From JAMXLJ01 sp036558745 (GTDB lineage Bacteria; Actinomycetota; Acidimicrobiia; IMCC26256; JAMXLJ01): a stretch of 64,000 bases of DNA. Both the position numbers and the translations under genes were made by a program. Numbering within the stretch: the stretch's first letter is position 1; the number at the start of each line of letters is the position of its first letter. The notes under the pieces are model-generated. The model worked only from the letters and a program-made list of their open reading frames with translations. It did no database searches and was not told the origin of the DNA. The stretch is taken from contig DATBEZ010000083.1 in the NCBI GenBank assembly GCA_036558745.1, positions 1-64,000 of the forward strand, in the 5' to 3' direction. Of this stretch, positions 1-8,510 are shown piece by piece.

Positions 1-357
1 TCGTGGTTCACCGACGACGTGTACCGGCTCCTGCGCGACCACGACGCCGCGCTCTGCCTCACCGACCGGCTGAGCCGTCCGGGCCCGATCCAGCGAACGG
101 CAGGATGGTTCTATCTCCGCTTCCACGAAGGCACCGCCTCGCCGCACCCCTGCTACGGGCCGAAGGCGCTCTCCACGTGGGCCGAGCGACTCCGCGAGCT
201 CTGGGGTGAGCGGGCGGACGGCTACGCGTACTTCAACAACGACGGGCGTTCGTGCGCGCCCCGTGACGCGGCGCGCTTCGCACGCGACTGCGAACGGGTG
301 GGGTTCCGCGTCGCCCGCGCTCCCGACCCCGCGAAGTGCACGCTCGCCGGCACCTGA
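1..357 (+). CDS. DUF72 (YecE-like) protein, 3' part
   Basis: The frame is open from the first base of the window, so only the C-terminal ~118 residues are present. The signature of the DUF72/YecE TIM-barrel family is readable: WFYLRFHEG, then a Y-G-x-K-A-L segment, then YAYFNNDG followed by an alanine-rich terminal helix. The family has no firmly established biochemical function. The stop at 355-357 lies 47 bases before the preferred start of the MATE exporter on the same strand. Confidence 0.8.
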   Translation, partial: SWFTDDVYRLLRDHDAALCLTDRLSRPGPIQRTAGWFYLRFHEGTASPHPCYGPKALSTWAERLRELWGERADGYAYFNNDGRSCAPRDAARFARDCERVGFRVARAPDPAKCTLAGT

Positions 358-390
358 CAAACGACGACGCCGAGACCACCCGACCGCCGG

Positions 391-396
391 TAGCGT
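391..396 (+). promoter_or_regulatory. -10 hexamer TAGCGT for the MATE gene
   Basis: TAGCGT ends 8 nt before the GTG at 405. That places the expected transcription start at or next to the start codon (leaderless) and argues for 405 rather than the upstream ATG at 336. Confidence 0.5.
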
Positions 397-404
397 CACC
401 CGCG

Positions 405-1757
405 GTGTCGATCACCCGCCGCAGCGCGCACGACCGCGAGATCATCCGTCTCGCGCTCCCCGCCTTCGGCGCGCTCGCGGCCGAGCCGCTCTACATCCTC
501 GCCGACACCGCGATCGTCGGACACCTCGGCACCCGCCAGCTGAGCGGCCTCGCGCTCGCGGGCGCGGTGCTCACCGCCGGGTTCCAGCTCTTCAACTTCC
601 TCGCGTACGCGACGACGGGCGCGGTCGCTCGCCACGTCGGCGCGGGCAACCCTCGTGACGGAGCGGAACAGGGGATCGAGGGCGTGTGGCTCGCGGTGCT
701 CCTCGGCGTCGCGCTCACGGTCGTCGGTCTCGTGTTCGCACCCGCGATCGTCGACGCCATGGGCGCGTCGAAGCACGTCCATCCCTACGCGGTCACGTAC
801 CTGCGCATCAGCATCCTCGGCGCGCCCGCGATGCTCATCACCCTCGCCGCCGCGGGCTTCCTGCGCGGCTGGCAGGACACGCGCACCACGCTCTACGTCG
901 CGGTGGGTCAGAACGTCCTCAACCTCGTGCTCGAGCTCGCGCTCGTCTACGGATTGCACCTCGGGGTCGCGGGCTCGGCCTGGGGCACCGTCGTCGCGCA
1001 GCTCGTCGCGGCAATCGCGTACCTCGCCGTGCTGGCCCACATCGCCCGCCACGAGCGCGCGTCGTTCCGCCCCCACGCCGACGGCATGCGCGCCAGCGCG
1101 CGCGTCGGCGGCAAGCTGGTCGTGCGCACCGCGTCGCTCCTGATCGCGTTCCTCGTCACGACCGCGATCGCGTCCCGCCTCGGCGACGCGCAGCTCGCTG
1201 CGCACCAGATCGCGTTCCAGGTGATGATGTTCCTCGCGCTGTCGATGGACGCGCTTGCGATCGCGGGCCAGGCCCTCGTCGGCAAGTTCCTCGGTGCGAG
1301 TGACGCGGTGGAGTCGCGCGCCGCGTCCCGGCGTCTCCTCGAGTGGGGCGTCGCGACCGGCGCCGTGTTCGCCGTCGGTCTCACACTGGTGCGTCCGTGG
1401 TTGCCCGCGGTCTTCACCGGCGACGAGCACGTGCGCGCGCTCGCCTCGCAGGTGCTGTGGGTCGTCATCGCGTTGCAGCCGGTCAACGCGGTCGTGTTCG
1501 TGCTCGACGGCATCCTCATCGGCGCCGGCGACCTCGGGTACCTCGCGGTCGCGATGGCGTTCTCCACGTTCGTGTGCTTCCTCCCGGTCGCGCTGCTGGT
1601 GCTCGCGGTGCACGGCACCCTGCTCGAGCTCTGGGGCGCGCTCTGCGTGCTGATGCTCGCTCGACTGGCCACGATGTGGGCCCGGTACCGCACCGGCCGG
1701 TGGCAGGTGCTCGGCGCGGAGCTGCCGGCCCGGGCGGAGATCGTCGAGCCGTTCTGA
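405..1757 (+). CDS. MATE family (DinF-like) efflux transporter
   Basis: The product is about 450 residues with roughly twelve hydrophobic segments. The N-terminus has the MATE hallmark of an A-L-P-A-F helix followed by EPLYILADTAIVGHLG, which matches the DinF/NorM-type first helix and loop. Such proteins expel cationic drugs or metabolites across the inner membrane using a Na+ or H+ gradient; the substrate cannot be told from sequence. An ATG at 336 would add 23 polar residues and overlap the upstream gene, so the GTG at 405, behind a TAGCGT box, is preferred. A 99-base gap with no obvious terminator separates it from the next gene. Confidence 0.88.
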   Translation: MSITRRSAHDREIIRLALPAFGALAAEPLYILADTAIVGHLGTRQLSGLALAGAVLTAGFQLFNFLAYATTGAVARHVGAGNPRDGAEQGIEGVWLAVLLGVALTVVGLVFAPAIVDAMGASKHVHPYAVTYLRISILGAPAMLITLAAAGFLRGWQDTRTTLYVAVGQNVLNLVLELALVYGLHLGVAGSAWGTVVAQLVAAIAYLAVLAHIARHERASFRPHADGMRASARVGGKLVVRTASLLIAFLVTTAIASRLGDAQLAAHQIAFQVMMFLALSMDALAIAGQALVGKFLGASDAVESRAASRRLLEWGVATGAVFAVGLTLVRPWLPAVFTGDEHVRALASQVLWVVIALQPVNAVVFVLDGILIGAGDLGYLAVAMAFSTFVCFLPVALLVLAVHGTLLELWGALCVLMLARLATMWARYRTGRWQVLGAELPARAEIVEPF

Positions 1758-1856
1758 CCGCGCCGAGGACACTGACCGGAGGAAAGTCCGCGCCGAGTGA
1801 CCGGCGACGACGGACGGCGGCTTGCACTCGGGTGACGTTCGCGGTTTCCTTCCGTC

Positions 1857-2780
1857 ATGCCCGACCGCCCCCCCGGCGCTCCTCCCGAAGCTGCCCCGTC
1901 GACGATCGACCTCACCGGGCCGAACGGCGCCACCACCGACGCCCGCGCGCTGGTGCCCGTGCCGCGCGAGCAGGAGCCCGAGCGCGACGCCGAGCTACGG
2001 CGTTCGGACGTGGACAACTGGGGTCGCAGCGAGCGCATGCGCCAGCTCGCGCGCTCCATCTACGACCCGATCTACACCAATTGGTTCCGGGCCGAGTGGG
2101 AGGGCCTCGAGCACATCCCGCGCCGCGGCGGCGCCCTCCTCATCGCGAACCACGCCGGTGCGATCCCCTCCGACGCGCCCGTCATCATGCACGGCATCGA
2201 GAAGGAGCTGGGCCGGCCCGTCTACGGCCTGGCCGAGAACCTCTTCCGTGCCGTGCCCGTGATCGGCACGCTGTGGGCGCGCGGTGGCGGCGTGGCCGCG
2301 CATCCCGACAACGCGTACCGGATCCTGCACGACGAGCAGCAGCTCGCGCTGGTGTTCCCGGAGGGCACGAAGGGCCCGGGCAAGCACTACCGCGACCGTT
2401 ACCGCCTCCGCCGGTTCGGGCGCGGTGGCTTCGTCGCGATCGCGATGCGCGCCGGTGTGCCGGTCGTCCCGGTCGCGGTCGTCGGCTCCGAGGAGACGAT
2501 GCCGCTCATCTACCGCAGCGCGCGCGGGGCGAAGCTCCTCAACGTGCCGTACTTCCCGGTGACCGCGAACATGATGCTGCTCGGACCACTCGGGCTGTTG
2601 ACGCCGTTCCCGGCCAAGTTCCGGCTCCGGGTCCTCCCACCGGTGCACTTCGACGTCGCGCCCGACCAGGAGCGCTACTCCCGCAGCCGGGTCATGGAGG
2701 AGGCCGAACGCATCCGAGAGCAGCTGCAGCAGGCCGTCTTCGAGATGCTGCGCGCCCGTCGCAGCGTGTGGTTCGGGTGA
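1857..2780 (+). CDS. Lysophospholipid acyltransferase family protein (PlsC-like)
   Basis: This 307-aa protein has the acyltransferase motifs in order: NHAGAIPSD (His99, Asp106), a central ARGGGVAAHPDNA block, and FPEGTKGPGK (motif III, about 167-175) followed by VPVVPVAVVG. It probably transfers an acyl chain to a lysophospholipid or related lipid at the membrane. The first ~60 residues are polar and low-complexity. The SDR gene follows after 23 bases and the crotonase after that, so the three look co-transcribed. From memory, mycobacteria keep the same acyltransferase next to a galE2-type SDR (Rv0501/Rv0502). Confidence 0.85.
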   Translation: MPDRPPGAPPEAAPSTIDLTGPNGATTDARALVPVPREQEPERDAELRRSDVDNWGRSERMRQLARSIYDPIYTNWFRAEWEGLEHIPRRGGALLIANHAGAIPSDAPVIMHGIEKELGRPVYGLAENLFRAVPVIGTLWARGGGVAAHPDNAYRILHDEQQLALVFPEGTKGPGKHYRDRYRLRRFGRGGFVAIAMRAGVPVVPVAVVGSEETMPLIYRSARGAKLLNVPYFPVTANMMLLGPLGLLTPFPAKFRLRVLPPVHFDVAPDQERYSRSRVMEEAERIREQLQQAVFEMLRARRSVWFG

Positions 2781-2803
2781 CGCGGGCACCGGGGCGCTGA
2801 GCC

Positions 2804-3841
2804 GTGCGGGTGCTCGTCACGGGACTCGGCAGCTTCTGGGGGAGCCGCCTCGCCCAGGCGCTCGAGCAGCTCGACGAGGTCGAGGTGATCATCGGCCTCG
2901 ACACGCGTGAGCCGCGCCTGCCGCTCGAACGCACGGAGTTCGTACGCGCCGACTCGTCGTTCTCGATCCTCAACCGCATCGTGCACGCGACGCAGATCGA
3001 CACCATCCTGCACACCCACCTCGTCGTCGACTCGACGAAGATGCGCGGTCGCGCCCTCCACGAGACGAATGTCATCGGCACGATGAACTTGCTCGCGGCC
3101 GCGGGTGCGGCCGGCAGCCCGGTGCGCAAGGTGATCGTGAAGAGCTCGACCCTCGTGTACGGCTCGACCTACCAGGACCCCTACTTCTTTCGTGAAGACA
3201 TGCAACGCGTGCACAGCCCGCGTACCCGCGTCGAGCGTTCCCTGGGCGAGGTCGCCGGGTTCGTGCGCGACTTCGCGGAGGACAACCCGCACGTCGTCGT
3301 GACCAAGCTCCGGTTCAGCAACGTGCTCGGCGACGACATCGACACGCCGTTCACGAAAGCGTTCCGCCGCCCGGTCGTGCCCGAGATCTTCGGGTTCGAT
3401 CCGCGCATGCAGTTCACGCACGAGGACGACGTGATCGGCGCGATGGTCTACGCGGCGCTCGACGAGGTGCCGGGCGTCTACAACGTCGCCGGCGATGGGA
3501 CGCTGCCCTGGAGCGAGGTGTGCGCGATCGTCGGGAAGCCACGCGCGCCGCTCGCGCCGGTGTTCACGGACCTCGCGGCCCGACCGCTGCGCGCCGCCGG
3601 CCTGCTCGATCTGCCCACCGAGCTGCTCGGGCTCCTGCGTTACGGCCGGGGCGTCGACACCAGCCGGTTCAAGCGCGCGGGGTACCGCTACCGCTACTCG
3701 TCCGTCGGCACGGTGCACGCATTCGCGCGCTCGCTCCGGCTCGAGAAGACCATCGGCGACGCGCGGCCCATCTACCGCTACGAGCGCGACGTCGAGGAGT
3801 TCTTCCGCCACTCCCCCGCCGTCGTCCACGAGGGGGACTGA
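2804..3841 (+). CDS. Extended SDR / NAD-dependent epimerase-like protein
   Basis: A 345-aa Rossmann-fold protein begins at GTG with the dinucleotide motif GLGSFWG at residues 7-13. The body follows extended SDR sugar-nucleotide epimerases (VKSSTLVYGST, LRFSNVLG, HEDDVIGAM, YNVAGDG). The usual catalytic Tyr-x3-Lys is not found where expected; that position reads VERSL. A non-epimerase role, or substrate binding without the classical proton relay, is therefore possible. It resembles mycobacterial Rv0501 (called galE2), from memory, including the neighbouring acyltransferase. Its TGA overlaps the ATG of the next gene by one base. Confidence 0.8.
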   Translation: MRVLVTGLGSFWGSRLAQALEQLDEVEVIIGLDTREPRLPLERTEFVRADSSFSILNRIVHATQIDTILHTHLVVDSTKMRGRALHETNVIGTMNLLAAAGAAGSPVRKVIVKSSTLVYGSTYQDPYFFREDMQRVHSPRTRVERSLGEVAGFVRDFAEDNPHVVVTKLRFSNVLGDDIDTPFTKAFRRPVVPEIFGFDPRMQFTHEDDVIGAMVYAALDEVPGVYNVAGDGTLPWSEVCAIVGKPRAPLAPVFTDLAARPLRAAGLLDLPTELLGLLRYGRGVDTSRFKRAGYRYRYSSVGTVHAFARSLRLEKTIGDARPIYRYERDVEEFFRHSPAVVHEGD

Positions 3842-4635
3842 TGGCGCTGCGGAAAGAACGCCACGAGCGGGTGCTCGTGCTCGTGCTCGACGACCCGCAG
3901 CGACGCAACGCGCTCTCGCGTGAGCTCGTTGGCGACATCGTCGACGCGTGTGATCAGGCCGAGGCCGACCCTGACGTCGGCGCGCTCGTCGTGACCGGCG
4001 CGCCGCCCGCGTTCTGCTCGGGCGCGGACGTCAGCAGCCTCGCCGCGCTGGGGACCGCCGGCGACGGCGACGCCGGCGATCGCGACGGCGAGTCCTCCGG
4101 GAGCGGCGGTGCGCTGCTCGGCATCTACGAAGGTTTCCTGCGCGTCCACCGCTCGCGCCTTCCGACCGTTGCCGCGGTGAACGGTCCCGCGGTGGGCGCG
4201 GGCTTCAACCTCGCCCTCGCGTGCGACGTGCGCGTCGCGGGCGAGTCCGGACGCTTCGACGCCCGCTTCCTTTCGCTCGGGCTGCATCCCGGCGGTGGCC
4301 ACACGTGGCTGCTCGAGCGGGCCGTGGGCCCGCAAGCCGCGGCCGCGATGGTCCTCTTCGGCGAGGCGATCGGCGGCCGGCGGGCCGAGCAGATCGGGCT
4401 CGCGTGGAGCTGCGTGCCCGACGACGAGCTGTTGACCCGCGCGATCGAGCTCGCGACGCGGGCCGCAGCGGTGCCGGTCGAGCTCGCCGCGACCGCCAAG
4501 GCGACACTGCGTCGCGCGCCGTGGGTGTCGTCGTTCGACGACGCCGTCGCGGGCGAGCTCGAGGCGCAGGTGTGGTCGGCGACCCAGGGCTTCTTCGCGG
4601 AGCGCATGGCGGCACGACGGCGCGAACGCTCCTGA
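3841..4635 (+). CDS. Enoyl-CoA hydratase/isomerase family protein (crotonase fold)
   Basis: The product is 264 aa, starting at the ATG that shares a base with the upstream stop. Crotonase features are DPQRRNALS, the oxyanion segment AFCSGADVSSL and VNGPAVGAGFNLALACD. Aligned by eye on rat enoyl-CoA hydratase, the two catalytic glutamates (Glu144 and Glu164) are replaced by Phe and Ala, so ordinary hydratase activity is doubtful; it could be an isomerase-like or acyl-CoA-binding member such as mycobacterial EchA6. A Gly/Asp/Ser-rich insertion of about 20 residues sits after the first CoA-binding loop. It is the last gene of the acyltransferase-SDR unit. Confidence 0.8.
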   Translation: MALRKERHERVLVLVLDDPQRRNALSRELVGDIVDACDQAEADPDVGALVVTGAPPAFCSGADVSSLAALGTAGDGDAGDRDGESSGSGGALLGIYEGFLRVHRSRLPTVAAVNGPAVGAGFNLALACDVRVAGESGRFDARFLSLGLHPGGGHTWLLERAVGPQAAAAMVLFGEAIGGRRAEQIGLAWSCVPDDELLTRAIELATRAAAVPVELAATAKATLRRAPWVSSFDDAVAGELEAQVWSATQGFFAERMAARRRERS

Positions 4636-4663
4636 CGGGAACCTGCACCGCGCACGTTTCCGC

Positions 4664-4690
4664 TCAGGTGACGAAGTGTCATACCGATAA
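4664..4690 (+). promoter_or_regulatory. Sigma-28 (FliA/SigD)-like promoter of the chemotaxis receptor
   Basis: TCAG at 4664-4667, a 15-nt spacer, and ACCGATAA at 4683-4690. The second box matches 7 of 8 positions of the classical flagellar sigma -10 (GCCGATAA) at the classical spacing. It lies about 105 bases upstream of the receptor ATG. The -35 half is weak (2 of 4). Confidence 0.5.
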
Positions 4691-4795
4691 TCCCTCTGCC
4701 CGGTGGCACGGGAGGGATCCGGTCCGGCGTCGTTTCCACGCGCCTTCCTTCCGCGCGCCCGGGGCGCGGCGACCCTCGACGGAACGGTGAGAACG

Positions 4796-6415
4796 ATGGC
4801 AGCGACGCAGGTGTCCGGTATCCACTCGAAGCTCGCGTCGCGCGCGGGCTCGGTCAGCATCCGCTGGAAGCAGCTCGGCGCGTTCCTCTGCGTCGGCGTG
4901 CTGACGCTGGCCGTCGGCCTCTTCGGCGTGAGCAAGCTGAACCAGAGCCGCCGTTCGACCCAGAAGATCGAGACCGGCGCGTACGAGCCGCTGCGCCACG
5001 CCGACTCGCTGCGCGCCCACTACGACGCCGCGACGCTGGCGTCGATCGTCAAGTCGTGGATCCCGTCGACGGCCACCCAGGAGCAGGCCGCGATGGCGAC
5101 CGAGCTCAAGGGTGGGACGGGCGAGCTGCAGACGCTCGCGAAGCTCGACCTCCCCGCGGCGACGCACCGGCAGGTGCAGACGCTGCAGAAGAGCTGGAGC
5201 GACTTCCAGAACCTGACCGCGAGCAACGTCGACTACGCGCACGCGTCGGCCCCGGAGCAGTCGCGCATCGCGAACATCGCGCAGAACGTCGGCGTGCAGG
5301 TCAACAAGCTCATCGACATGATCACCAAGGACGCCGGGACGATCCAGCACGACGCGGCGTCGAGCCACGCGAGCGCGGTGCGAGTGACGTGGATCGTCAT
5401 CGCCATCGCGCTGCTCGCGGCGATCGGCCTGGGCTGGTTCCTCGGCCGGAGCCTGGTCAAGCCGCTCCAGCGGACGGTGTCGGTGCTGCGCAAGGTGGCC
5501 AAGGGCGACTTCACCCAGCGGCTCGAGGTGCGCAGCGGCGACGAGCTCGGCCAGATGGCCGAGGCCGTGAACGAGACGATCGACCGGACCAGCGACGTGC
5601 TGCTCTCCATCGAGACCAGCGCGCGGGTGCTCGCCGACTCGTCGGAGAGTTTCGCGACCAAGAGCGACGACATGGCCACCGCGGCAGAGGCGGCGGCCGC
5701 GCACGCGGGCAGCGCGTCCGACACGATCGGCGTGATGTCGGCCAACATCCAGGCCGTCGCCGCGGCGACCGAGCAGATGGCGTCGTCGATCCGCGAGATC
5801 GCGCAGAGCTCGAGCGAGGCCGCGACCGTCGCGACCGACGCGGTGCAGGAGACGGCGAACACCACCGCGACCGTGGCGCGCCTCGGCGAGTCGTCGGCGG
5901 AGATCGGCGCGGTGCTCGAGCTCATCAATTCGATCGCCGAGCAGACCAACCTCCTCGCGCTCAACGCGACGATCGAGGCTGCGCGCGCCGGTGAGGCGGG
6001 CAAGGGCTTCGCGGTCGTCGCCAACGAGGTCAAGGAGCTGGCCCAGGAGACCTCCAAGGCGACCGAGGACATCGCCCGCCGGGTCGAGGTGATCCAGTCC
6101 GACACCAGCGAGGCGGTGCAGGCGATCGACCGCATCAGCGAGGTCATCGCCCGCATCAACGAGTTCCAGACGACGATCGCCGGCGCGGTCGAGGAGCAGA
6201 GCGCGACCACGTCGGAGATCGCCCGCACCGTCCACCAGGTGGAGGCGGGCTCGACCGAGATCGGCGAGAACGTCACCACGCTCACGTCGATGGCCGGCCG
6301 GACCACGACGGTGGCCGAGGACAACCGCAGCGGCGCGGCCCAGCTGGCCTCGATGGCCGACGAGCTGAGCCGGCTCATCGCCAGCTTCACGATCTCGCCG
6401 TCCGCCCAGAGCTGA
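4796..6415 (+). CDS. Methyl-accepting chemotaxis protein
   Basis: This 539-aa transmembrane receptor has TM1 at about 27-46, a helical extracellular sensor of ~150 residues, TM2 at about 197-217, a HAMP domain at about 218-270 and a long cytoplasmic signalling coiled coil. The tip sequence EQTNLLALNATIEAARAGE is the highly conserved CheA/CheW-binding hairpin, so it should feed a Che phosphorelay. The ATG at 4796 is preferred over 4703 because GGTGA lies just ahead of it and the transmembrane topology then begins correctly. No che or flagellar genes accompany it, but a sigma-28-like promoter lies upstream. Confidence 0.92.
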   Translation: MAATQVSGIHSKLASRAGSVSIRWKQLGAFLCVGVLTLAVGLFGVSKLNQSRRSTQKIETGAYEPLRHADSLRAHYDAATLASIVKSWIPSTATQEQAAMATELKGGTGELQTLAKLDLPAATHRQVQTLQKSWSDFQNLTASNVDYAHASAPEQSRIANIAQNVGVQVNKLIDMITKDAGTIQHDAASSHASAVRVTWIVIAIALLAAIGLGWFLGRSLVKPLQRTVSVLRKVAKGDFTQRLEVRSGDELGQMAEAVNETIDRTSDVLLSIETSARVLADSSESFATKSDDMATAAEAAAAHAGSASDTIGVMSANIQAVAAATEQMASSIREIAQSSSEAATVATDAVQETANTTATVARLGESSAEIGAVLELINSIAEQTNLLALNATIEAARAGEAGKGFAVVANEVKELAQETSKATEDIARRVEVIQSDTSEAVQAIDRISEVIARINEFQTTIAGAVEEQSATTSEIARTVHQVEAGSTEIGENVTTLTSMAGRTTTVAEDNRSGAAQLASMADELSRLIASFTISPSAQS

Positions 6416-6436
6416 CGGCACGTGCCGCGAGGCGCC

Positions 6437-6453
6437 GCCGTCTCGCCGACGGC
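6437..6453 (+). terminator. Hairpin after the chemotaxis receptor
   Basis: GCCGTC pairs with GACGGC around a 5-nt loop, 20 bases after the receptor stop. There is no U-tract, so assignment as terminator is tentative. Confidence 0.35.
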
Positions 6454-6506
6454 CGGTGCCGCGTCGAGTGGTTCGTTCGCCTCTGGTCGTGAAACCGGAC
6501 AATCGG

Positions 6507-6512
6507 TACGCT
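6507..6512 (+). promoter_or_regulatory. -10 hexamer TACGCT
   Basis: The hexamer ends 6 nt before the GTG at 6519 and supports that start as leaderless. Confidence 0.5.
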
Positions 6513-6518
6513 GCGGGG

Positions 6519-7169
6519 GTGACCAGCAGCTGGGCGCCCGTCTCGGTGGAGCCCGTCGCCGGCGGCGCCGTCCGGGTCCGGACCGGCGGCCGGGGCCCGG
6601 CGACGGCGCGCCGCGTGGCGTCGATCGTGGCCGCCGCGCTCGCCGCGTACCTGCTGCTGCCACCGCTGCTGGACGCGATGCGGCCGGAGTCGGCGACCGC
6701 CGCGCTCGACCAGTACGCGGCGCAGGCCCACCCCGACGTCACCCGTGTGACGACGGGCGGCTTCGCGGCCGCGTTCCCCGAGACCCCCGACGCCACCGGC
6801 CACACCGGGACGTTCGACGGTGTGACCGTGCGCGGCGCGTCCTACGAGGACGACCCCGCGACCGGCTACCGCTTCCTCGTCACCTACCTCGACCTGCCCG
6901 CGGTCGCGGCTGGACGCGACAGCGCCGTCGTCGACGCCGCGCTCGCGTCGAGCGCGCACAGCTTCGGCGGCACGCTCGCGTCGCACACCGACACGGTCGT
7001 CGCGGGGAGTCGCGCGGTCGAGTTCGTCGTGCGCAACGACGGTGGCGCGTTCCGCGGCCGCATCACCCTCGTCGGCACGCGCCTCTACGTGTTCGGCGTG
7101 GAGAGCCCGGCCGGACACGACGCGCTGTTCACGCGGTTCGCGTCGTCGTTCGCGCTCCTCGCCGACTGA
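6519..7169 (+). CDS. Hypothetical membrane-anchored protein
   Basis: This 216-aa protein is not recognised. A single hydrophobic segment (about residues 30-52, VASIVAAALAAYLLLP) follows a basic stretch, so it is probably anchored with about 160 residues outside. The exterior part is rich in Thr, Gly and Asp, with alternating patterns suggestive of beta structure (YRFLVTYLDLP, RITLVGTRLYVFGVE). GTG 6519 is chosen over ATG 6456 because TACGCT lies exactly 6 nt upstream. It converges on the GNAT gene with only a 10-base gap. Confidence 0.6.
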   Translation: MTSSWAPVSVEPVAGGAVRVRTGGRGPATARRVASIVAAALAAYLLLPPLLDAMRPESATAALDQYAAQAHPDVTRVTTGGFAAAFPETPDATGHTGTFDGVTVRGASYEDDPATGYRFLVTYLDLPAVAAGRDSAVVDAALASSAHSFGGTLASHTDTVVAGSRAVEFVVRNDGGAFRGRITLVGTRLYVFGVESPAGHDALFTRFASSFALLAD

Positions 7170-7179
7170 GACTTCGGCG

Positions 7180-7794
7180 TCAGCGGCAGTCGAGGAACCC
7201 CGCGACGAGCTTCTCGCCGCGCTCGGCCCACTCCTCCGAGGTGATCGCGTAGCGCACGTGGTCCTCGTAGACCCCGCGGATCTGGAGGAAGCGCATCGCG
7301 GTGCCCTCGTCGCGCAGCTCGAGCTTCTCCGCGACGCGCCGGCTCGCGGTGTTGCGCGGGACGATCGACGCTTCGAGTCGGTGCAGACCCAGCTGCTCGA
7401 AGCCGTAGCGCATGATCAGCACGACACCCTCGGGGACGAGCCCCATGCCCGCGTGGTCGTGGTCGACCCAGTAGCCGATGAACGCGCCCTGGAACGGACC
7501 GCGCTGCACGCTGCCGAGGCTCACCTCGCCCACGAACGGCCCGTCGCGCAGGAACATCCCGAACCCGTACGCGGTGTCGAAGTGACGCTGACGCTCCCAC
7601 GCGCCGCAGCGGGCGCGGAACGCCTCGACGTCGGTCACGGGATCGGGACTGCCGGGCTCGGGCAGCGGCTCCCACGGCTCGAGCCACTCGCGGCTGCGCA
7701 GCCGGACGTCGCGCCAACTCTCCCAATCGGAGCCCTTGAGCGGTCGCAGGAGGACCCGGCGGCCGACGAGCACTGGTGCCTCGTGCAGCTTCAC
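7180..7794 (-). CDS. GNAT N-acetyltransferase, RimJ/RimL type
   Basis: The 204-aa product starts at GTG with a purine-rich GGAGGG directly ahead. RimJ/RimL-like features are LRPLKGSDWESW near the N-terminus, the beta4-loop region GFGMFLRDGPFVGEVSLG, the strand IGYWVDHDHAGMGL and the acetyl-CoA-binding motif around LHRLEASIVPRNTASRRVAEKL. The substrate is probably an amino group on a protein or small molecule. It is divergent from oligoribonuclease. Confidence 0.85.
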   Translation of the reverse strand: MKLHEAPVLVGRRVLLRPLKGSDWESWRDVRLRSREWLEPWEPLPEPGSPDPVTDVEAFRARCGAWERQRHFDTAYGFGMFLRDGPFVGEVSLGSVQRGPFQGAFIGYWVDHDHAGMGLVPEGVVLIMRYGFEQLGLHRLEASIVPRNTASRRVAEKLELRDEGTAMRFLQIRGVYEDHVRYAITSEEWAERGEKLVAGFLDCR

Positions 7795-7846
7795 CCCTCC
7801 CCCCTCGCGCTCCGCCTCCGCGGCATCGGCGCAGTCTACGGGTGAC

Positions 7847-7852
7847 TAGCGT
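7847..7852 (+). promoter_or_regulatory. -10 hexamer TAGCGT for orn
   Basis: It ends 7 nt before the ATG at 7860, which decides that start over upstream in-frame codons. Confidence 0.55.
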
Positions 7853-7859
7853 GGCCCGA

Positions 7860-8441
7860 ATGGCCGACGCCCCCGCCCCCGCCGCCGACGACCGTCTCGT
7901 GTGGCTCGACCTCGAGATGACCGGCCTCGTGGTCGAGTCGGACGTCATCGTGGAGCTGGCCGTCCTCGTCACCGACGCCGCGCTCGAACCGCTCGACGAC
8001 GGGCTCGACGTCGTGGTCCACCAACCACCGGAGGTGCTGGACCGGATGGGTGACTTCGTCCGGGCCATGCACACGCGTTCGGGACTGTTGCCCGAGATCG
8101 AGACGTCGACGGTGACGCTCGACGAGGCCGGCGCGCGTGCGCTGGAGTACGTGAAGGGACACGTCCCCACCGCGGGCAGCGCACCGATGTGCGGCAACAC
8201 GATCGGGATGGACCGCCGGTTCCTCGACCGGTACCTGCCCGACCTCGACAACTACATCCACTACCGCAGCATCGACGTGTCGACGCTCAAGGAGCTGTGC
8301 CGGCGCTGGTACCCGGAGACGTACCGCAAGCGTCCGGGGAAGGCGGAGAAGCACCGCGCCCTCGACGACGTGCGCGAGTCGATCGCCGAGCTGCGCTTCT
8401 ACCGCGAGACCATCCTCCGCGACCTCCCGCAGCCGTCCTGA
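7860..8441 (+). CDS. orn: Oligoribonuclease
   Basis: A 193-aa DEDDh exonuclease that degrades 2-5 nt RNA fragments to mononucleotides and finishes c-di-GMP (pGpG) turnover. Catalytic motifs are visible: LVWLDLEMTGL (Asp17, Glu19), CGNTIGMDRRFLDRYLP (Asp in motif II) and KHRALDDVRESI (His and Asp of motif III). Length matches the family (~180-200 aa). An 18-bp palindrome follows the stop. Confidence 0.95.
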   Translation: MADAPAPAADDRLVWLDLEMTGLVVESDVIVELAVLVTDAALEPLDDGLDVVVHQPPEVLDRMGDFVRAMHTRSGLLPEIETSTVTLDEAGARALEYVKGHVPTAGSAPMCGNTIGMDRRFLDRYLPDLDNYIHYRSIDVSTLKELCRRWYPETYRKRPGKAEKHRALDDVRESIAELRFYRETILRDLPQPS

Positions 8442-8447
8442 CCCCGC

Positions 8448-8495
8448 CAGTTGGGACACGATCCGCGCTTATGGCACCGGATCGTGTCCCAACTG
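8448..8495. repeat. Dispersed palindrome family 1, copy A (terminator-like)
   Basis: Perfect 18-bp arms at 8448-8465 and 8478-8495 (core GTTGGGACACGATCCG) flank a 12-nt loop. It sits between the convergent genes orn and the aminotransferase. The core and the loop edges are shared with the copy at 61561-61604. It has no U-tract. Confidence 0.8.
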
Positions 8496-8510
8496 CGCGA
8501 GGGGGCAGCG

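Noticed and set aside
1776..1790. CCGGAGGAAAGTCCG resembles the conserved GAGGAAAGUCC core of RNase P RNA.
   Set aside because: Only ~70 bases remain before the next gene and no other RNase P RNA elements (P4 partner, 3' helix) are present, so it is a chance match.
4679..6805. A 708-codon minus-strand frame over the chemotaxis receptor.
   Set aside because: Arg/Leu/Asp-rich antisense shadow of the receptor; no recognisable domain.
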